Shown piece by piece: positions 60,985 to 64,000 of a DNA stretch of 64,000 bases (its first letter is position 1; each line of letters begins with the position of its first letter). Under the pieces are notes generated by a model that made no database searches, was not told where the DNA came from, and saw only the letters and a program-made list of their open reading frames with translations. The stretch is from assembly GCA_012295275.1 (NCBI GenBank), contig CM022670.1, forward strand, positions 16,302,698 to 16,366,697. Reading direction: 5' to 3'. The position numbers were made by a program, and so were the translations under genes. The DNA is from Chrysomallon squamiferum. Taxonomy: Eukaryota > Mollusca > Gastropoda > Neomphalida > Peltospiridae.

Positions 60985-63940
60985 GCAACAACAACAACAA
61001 CACACACACACACTTATATATATATATGTACTAACGTTTTAATTTCAGAAGGAAACTCCGTCTGACCAACAGCTGCATCTTGCAGCTCTTCAGGGAAACT
61101 TGGAACAGCTTCGTAAAGTTTTGGATAGTGGCAGAGTTCATGTTGACTGCAAAGACAAGGTTGGTACAGTCTTTCAAATATATTAAAAAGATATTAAACT
61201 GGTGTTGCATTCATCCAAATAATTATTATGTTAGCTTTACCCCAAACCTTTGCAAATAAAAAAAGGATGACATAAATTTAATTATTATACCAGACTCACA
61301 AAATATAAATGATTATATTTTTTGTAAAGTTCTTTACTAATAGAAAACTGTACTCTTGATATTAAATTGTTTATAAGATTTGTTAAATTGTTGATAGTGA
61401 TATACCTAACTGTACTTTTTAGCTAATGTTAGTTCTATCAACAAATGTGATTATGTGTTTTAGTTGGCATTAACTTACTGATTTGATAACTTTATAAAAG
61501 AATAATAAAACCTTTCAAAAAATATTTTGTCATCTTATATGTATAGGTGATTGCGACTGTTCTTTTTTCTTCTTGTCATCTGCAGTATTAAGATAATTTG
61601 ATCAGTAAAGTAGAAATAAATATTACAGATTTGATTGACATACTGAAATTGTGTTTCTGTCATGACAGTTTGTAGGTGAAGTTTTTGCATTAATATATAA
61701 AATGCAGTTTTAAATGATGATGATGGTTAGTTTACTGTAATATATCTAGAATTTAATTATAAATATCATTAATAAAACGTGGTTTAAAATATCATGTACA
61801 AAACTTGGTATAAAATATCACTGACAAAAATAACAGGTATCAAATATCACCGACTAAAATAGGTTTAAAATATCATTAATAAATATATTATTATTATTAT
61901 TATTATTTTAATAAATAAGGAAGGAACTACACCACTCATCCTTTCTGCAGCTAACAATCATTTGGAATGTGTGAAAGAATTGCTGAGACAAGGAGCTGAT
62001 CCAACAGCACGAAGACTGGTATATTATTTTTATTAGTTGTTATAAAATAGTAATAATAATGATGATAATAATAATGATAATATATATATAATATTTAAAA
62101 ACATATTGATGAAAAAATAATAATAACTCTGCTGCCTAAAACAAACAGTATTTACATTGTCAAATCTTTTGAAGCACATTGAAGAAATTATTTGTAAAAA
62201 CCAAATTGTCCCCAGAATTCTATTTTGCTTTTTAAGTGGATATATTAAATGAATATTTATGTATATAACATGTTTTGTTAATAAAATTCCAATGAATTGA
62301 ATTGCATGTTTACATGTAATTGTTTTAAATTATTTTTAATTTATTAAACTGCAAAATCAACTTTAAGAGTAATTTAGTAAAATCTGAACTGGAAAAAAAT
62401 TTTGAATGTTCACGATTCCAAATTTCAGAAAGACATACACTTTTTATATCATTAACATCATTTATATATCATATATATATATATATATATAACTGATGTT
62501 GCTATATATATATATATATATATGTTTACATTTATGTATATTTGGTTATATTTTTAAACTTTATTCAGACAGGGACATGTGCTTTGTTCTTTGCCAGTCA
62601 AGGTGGTTTTCTGGACATTGTAAAAGTTCTCATTGAGCATGGTGCTGAGATTGATCTTCCTAGTTTTGTAAGTCATTTGTTAGGTTTTTTATTTTTTTTT
62701 TTTTTTTTTTTAGGAATTATAACTATATGAAAAGATTTCTTCTCATTTATTTTCCTTTTTTTTGTGTTATACCTGTCTTTCTTTATAGAAAGTGTGTATA
62801 AAAGGGATATCTTTGAGTAAATATGAAAGATGTATTTCTCCTTTTTCTTCAGAACATGTTTCTATGTGCTCAAATGTGCCATATTCTTTTTTTAAATCAT
62901 GTTTGAATACAATATAGCTCATCTGAGCAAAATAAGAACTAAAATAGATACATTTTCAATGCAATTATATTACCAAAACAAACAACAAATAATATCTAAT
63001 ACTTTGCTGTTAGCAGGGTTTTCAATTTGTTTTTAAATATGATGAAAAGATTAGTTTAAGTAGCAGGGACTGTAATTTTCTGCTGTCATGTAAATACTCA
63101 CAGACAACTTTTTCCTCAACAGTGTTTTTTTTCTGACTTCAATGATTTTTCTGTTTGGTCATGTTCTGTTTGAAGCAATTTCATTTGATGACTTGTCATC
63201 TGACTTTGTCTACTGACTTTGTTCTTGGCTTCATGTCAGACTGTGTTCTATTTGATGATATTGCAAATGGCTTCTCATCTGAAATCCATGACTTTTCACT
63301 CACTGATGTTCTTTTGTTGAACTTTGTCTGATGGCCTTTCATTTGACAGTGTTCCATCAGCTGTGATGACTTTTTGAACACTGAAATCAAGCTAGATGAA
63401 ACGAATTGAAAAGTGGGTTGTTGAGAAAAACCAGAGTATACTGGAGGCCCCAGTAGTTACAGATTGTGTCTGCTTCTGGCTTAATTCGAAATCCTTTGTG
63501 TTATCAAACAGAAACTGATGTCACTGATTAGACATAAAAAATGACAGATAATAAATATTTTTTTTTAGATGATATTCCTTTTATGATTTATTACCACTGA
63601 AATATTGTATTATATGTAAAGTAACATCAGTTGCTTGCATTAAATTTAAAATAAAAGTAAATATTATTAAGATATATAATTTATAAATGAAGTCTCAGTA
63701 AATATCATTGAAAATATATATATATATATATTTTTTTCTCAGGATGGAGGTACACCACTTTTTGTAGCTTGTCAGTGTAACCATATTGATGTGGTTGAGG
63801 AACTGTTGGCACGAGGAGCAGACATCCACGCTCAGATGATTGATGGTGCCACACCCTTGTTTATTGCAGCACAAAATGGGCATCTCAAGTTGCTCAAGTA
63901 CTTACTGACAAAAGGAGCAGATTTTAACATAACTAGAAAG
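59457..63940 (+). CDS. ANKRD29: Ankyrin repeat domain protein 29, 5' part
   Basis: Homologue of ANKRD29, a protein made almost entirely of ankyrin repeats; its function is little known. Exons seen: 59457-59468, 61049-61159, 61920-62018, 62569-62667 and 63743-63940 (next donor GTGTGT at 63941), giving the first 173 aa; the gene continues past the window. It begins MSLKKETPSDQQLHLAALQG, matching the human MSFKKETP start, then SGRVHVDCKDKEGTTPL, TGTCALFFASQGGFLDIVK, DGGTPLFVACQCNHIDVVEE and DGATPLFIAAQNGHLKLLKY. Exons 3 and 4 are each exactly 33 codons and exon 5 is 66, so introns fall at ankyrin-repeat boundaries in phase 0. The intron before exon 3 ends in an unusual AT-rich acceptor (ATAAATAAG). 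Confidence 0.93.
59469..61048. other. ANKRD29 intron 1 with microsatellites
   Basis: No coding potential. (AAT)n at about 60317-60355. A long variegated array at 60780-61020 of AAT, GAT, AAC and CA units includes two copies of an approximately 37-bp segment ACTACTTATAATAGTTATGG (60795 and 60909). The array ends 28 bp before the exon 2 acceptor. Confidence 0.8.
61762..61890. repeat. Short tandem repeat before ANKRD29 exon 3
   Basis: Four imperfect copies of a 28-35 bp unit around AAATATCATTAATAAAACGTGG / GGTTTAAAATATCA, followed by (TTA)n up to the exon 3 acceptor. Confidence 0.7.
62468..62523. repeat. Paired (AT)n tracts before ANKRD29 exon 4
   Basis: Two (AT)n blocks (about 62468-62491 and 62504-62523) separated by AACTGATGTTGCT; they are mutually complementary and could form a hairpin. 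The intron after exon 4 (62668-63742) has a T run at 62692-62711 and no other feature. Confidence 0.75.
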
Positions 63941-64000
63941 GTGTGTTAATAAATCACTCACAAGTAAATTTAAATTTAATATATTAAAAGCTGTTTTACA

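Noticed and set aside
60675-61065. Long Ile/Val- and Asn-rich frames on both strands
   Set aside because: They are translations of the AAT/GAT/AAC microsatellite in ANKRD29 intron 1.

Overview
This is a piece of an animal nuclear genome, very AT-rich and full of microsatellites ((TTA)n, (CA/TG)n, poly-A). It carries eight multi-exon protein-coding genes with GT-AG introns of roughly 0.1 to 3 kb. All eight have recognisable bilaterian homologues: RPL21, a four-repeat annexin, ITPA, HBS1L, a metadherin/LYRIC homologue, OSER1, TTC4 and ANKRD29. Divergence from human, intron sizes and repeat style suggest an invertebrate, most likely a mollusc or other lophotrochozoan. The phylum is an inference, not shown directly.

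Layout: RPL21 (+, 79-1331). Mostly non-coding, microsatellite-rich DNA with one unassigned ORF (-, 3109-3582). Annexin (+, 8117-13545), converging on ITPA (-, 14270-15803). HBS1L (+, 18826-33367). Metadherin-like gene (-, 37450-44989) with an apparently long 3' UTR facing HBS1L. OSER1 (+, 46396-48122), divergent from the metadherin-like gene across about 0.5 kb that holds two CRE-type sites. TTC4 (-, 49481-58303), with a decayed integrase-like relic in its first coding intron. ANKRD29 (+, 59457 to beyond the window), divergent from TTC4.

Splice junctions were assigned by hand from reading phase, GT/AG sites and family alignment. Reconstructed lengths are close to the families' usual sizes: RPL21 160 aa, annexin 323, ITPA 186, HBS1L 734, metadherin-like 740, OSER1 318, TTC4 393, ANKRD29 first 173.

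The most interesting locus is HBS1L. Between exon 5 and the exon that leads to the GTPase lies a long phase-compatible exon with its own stop codon and poly(A) signal. It corresponds to the alternative last exon that makes the SKI7-like isoform (HBS1LV3) in human. One locus would therefore encode both the ribosome-rescue GTPase Hbs1 and the exosome-Ski bridging factor. The exon carries eight copies of a short SLSxLA-type motif and, in this assembly, one apparent single-base frame disruption. Other notable points are a GC-AG intron in RPL21, the Lys/Glu/Ser-rich repeat expansion in the metadherin-like protein, two long inverted repeats, and a perfect CLEAR/M-box next to the annexin start.
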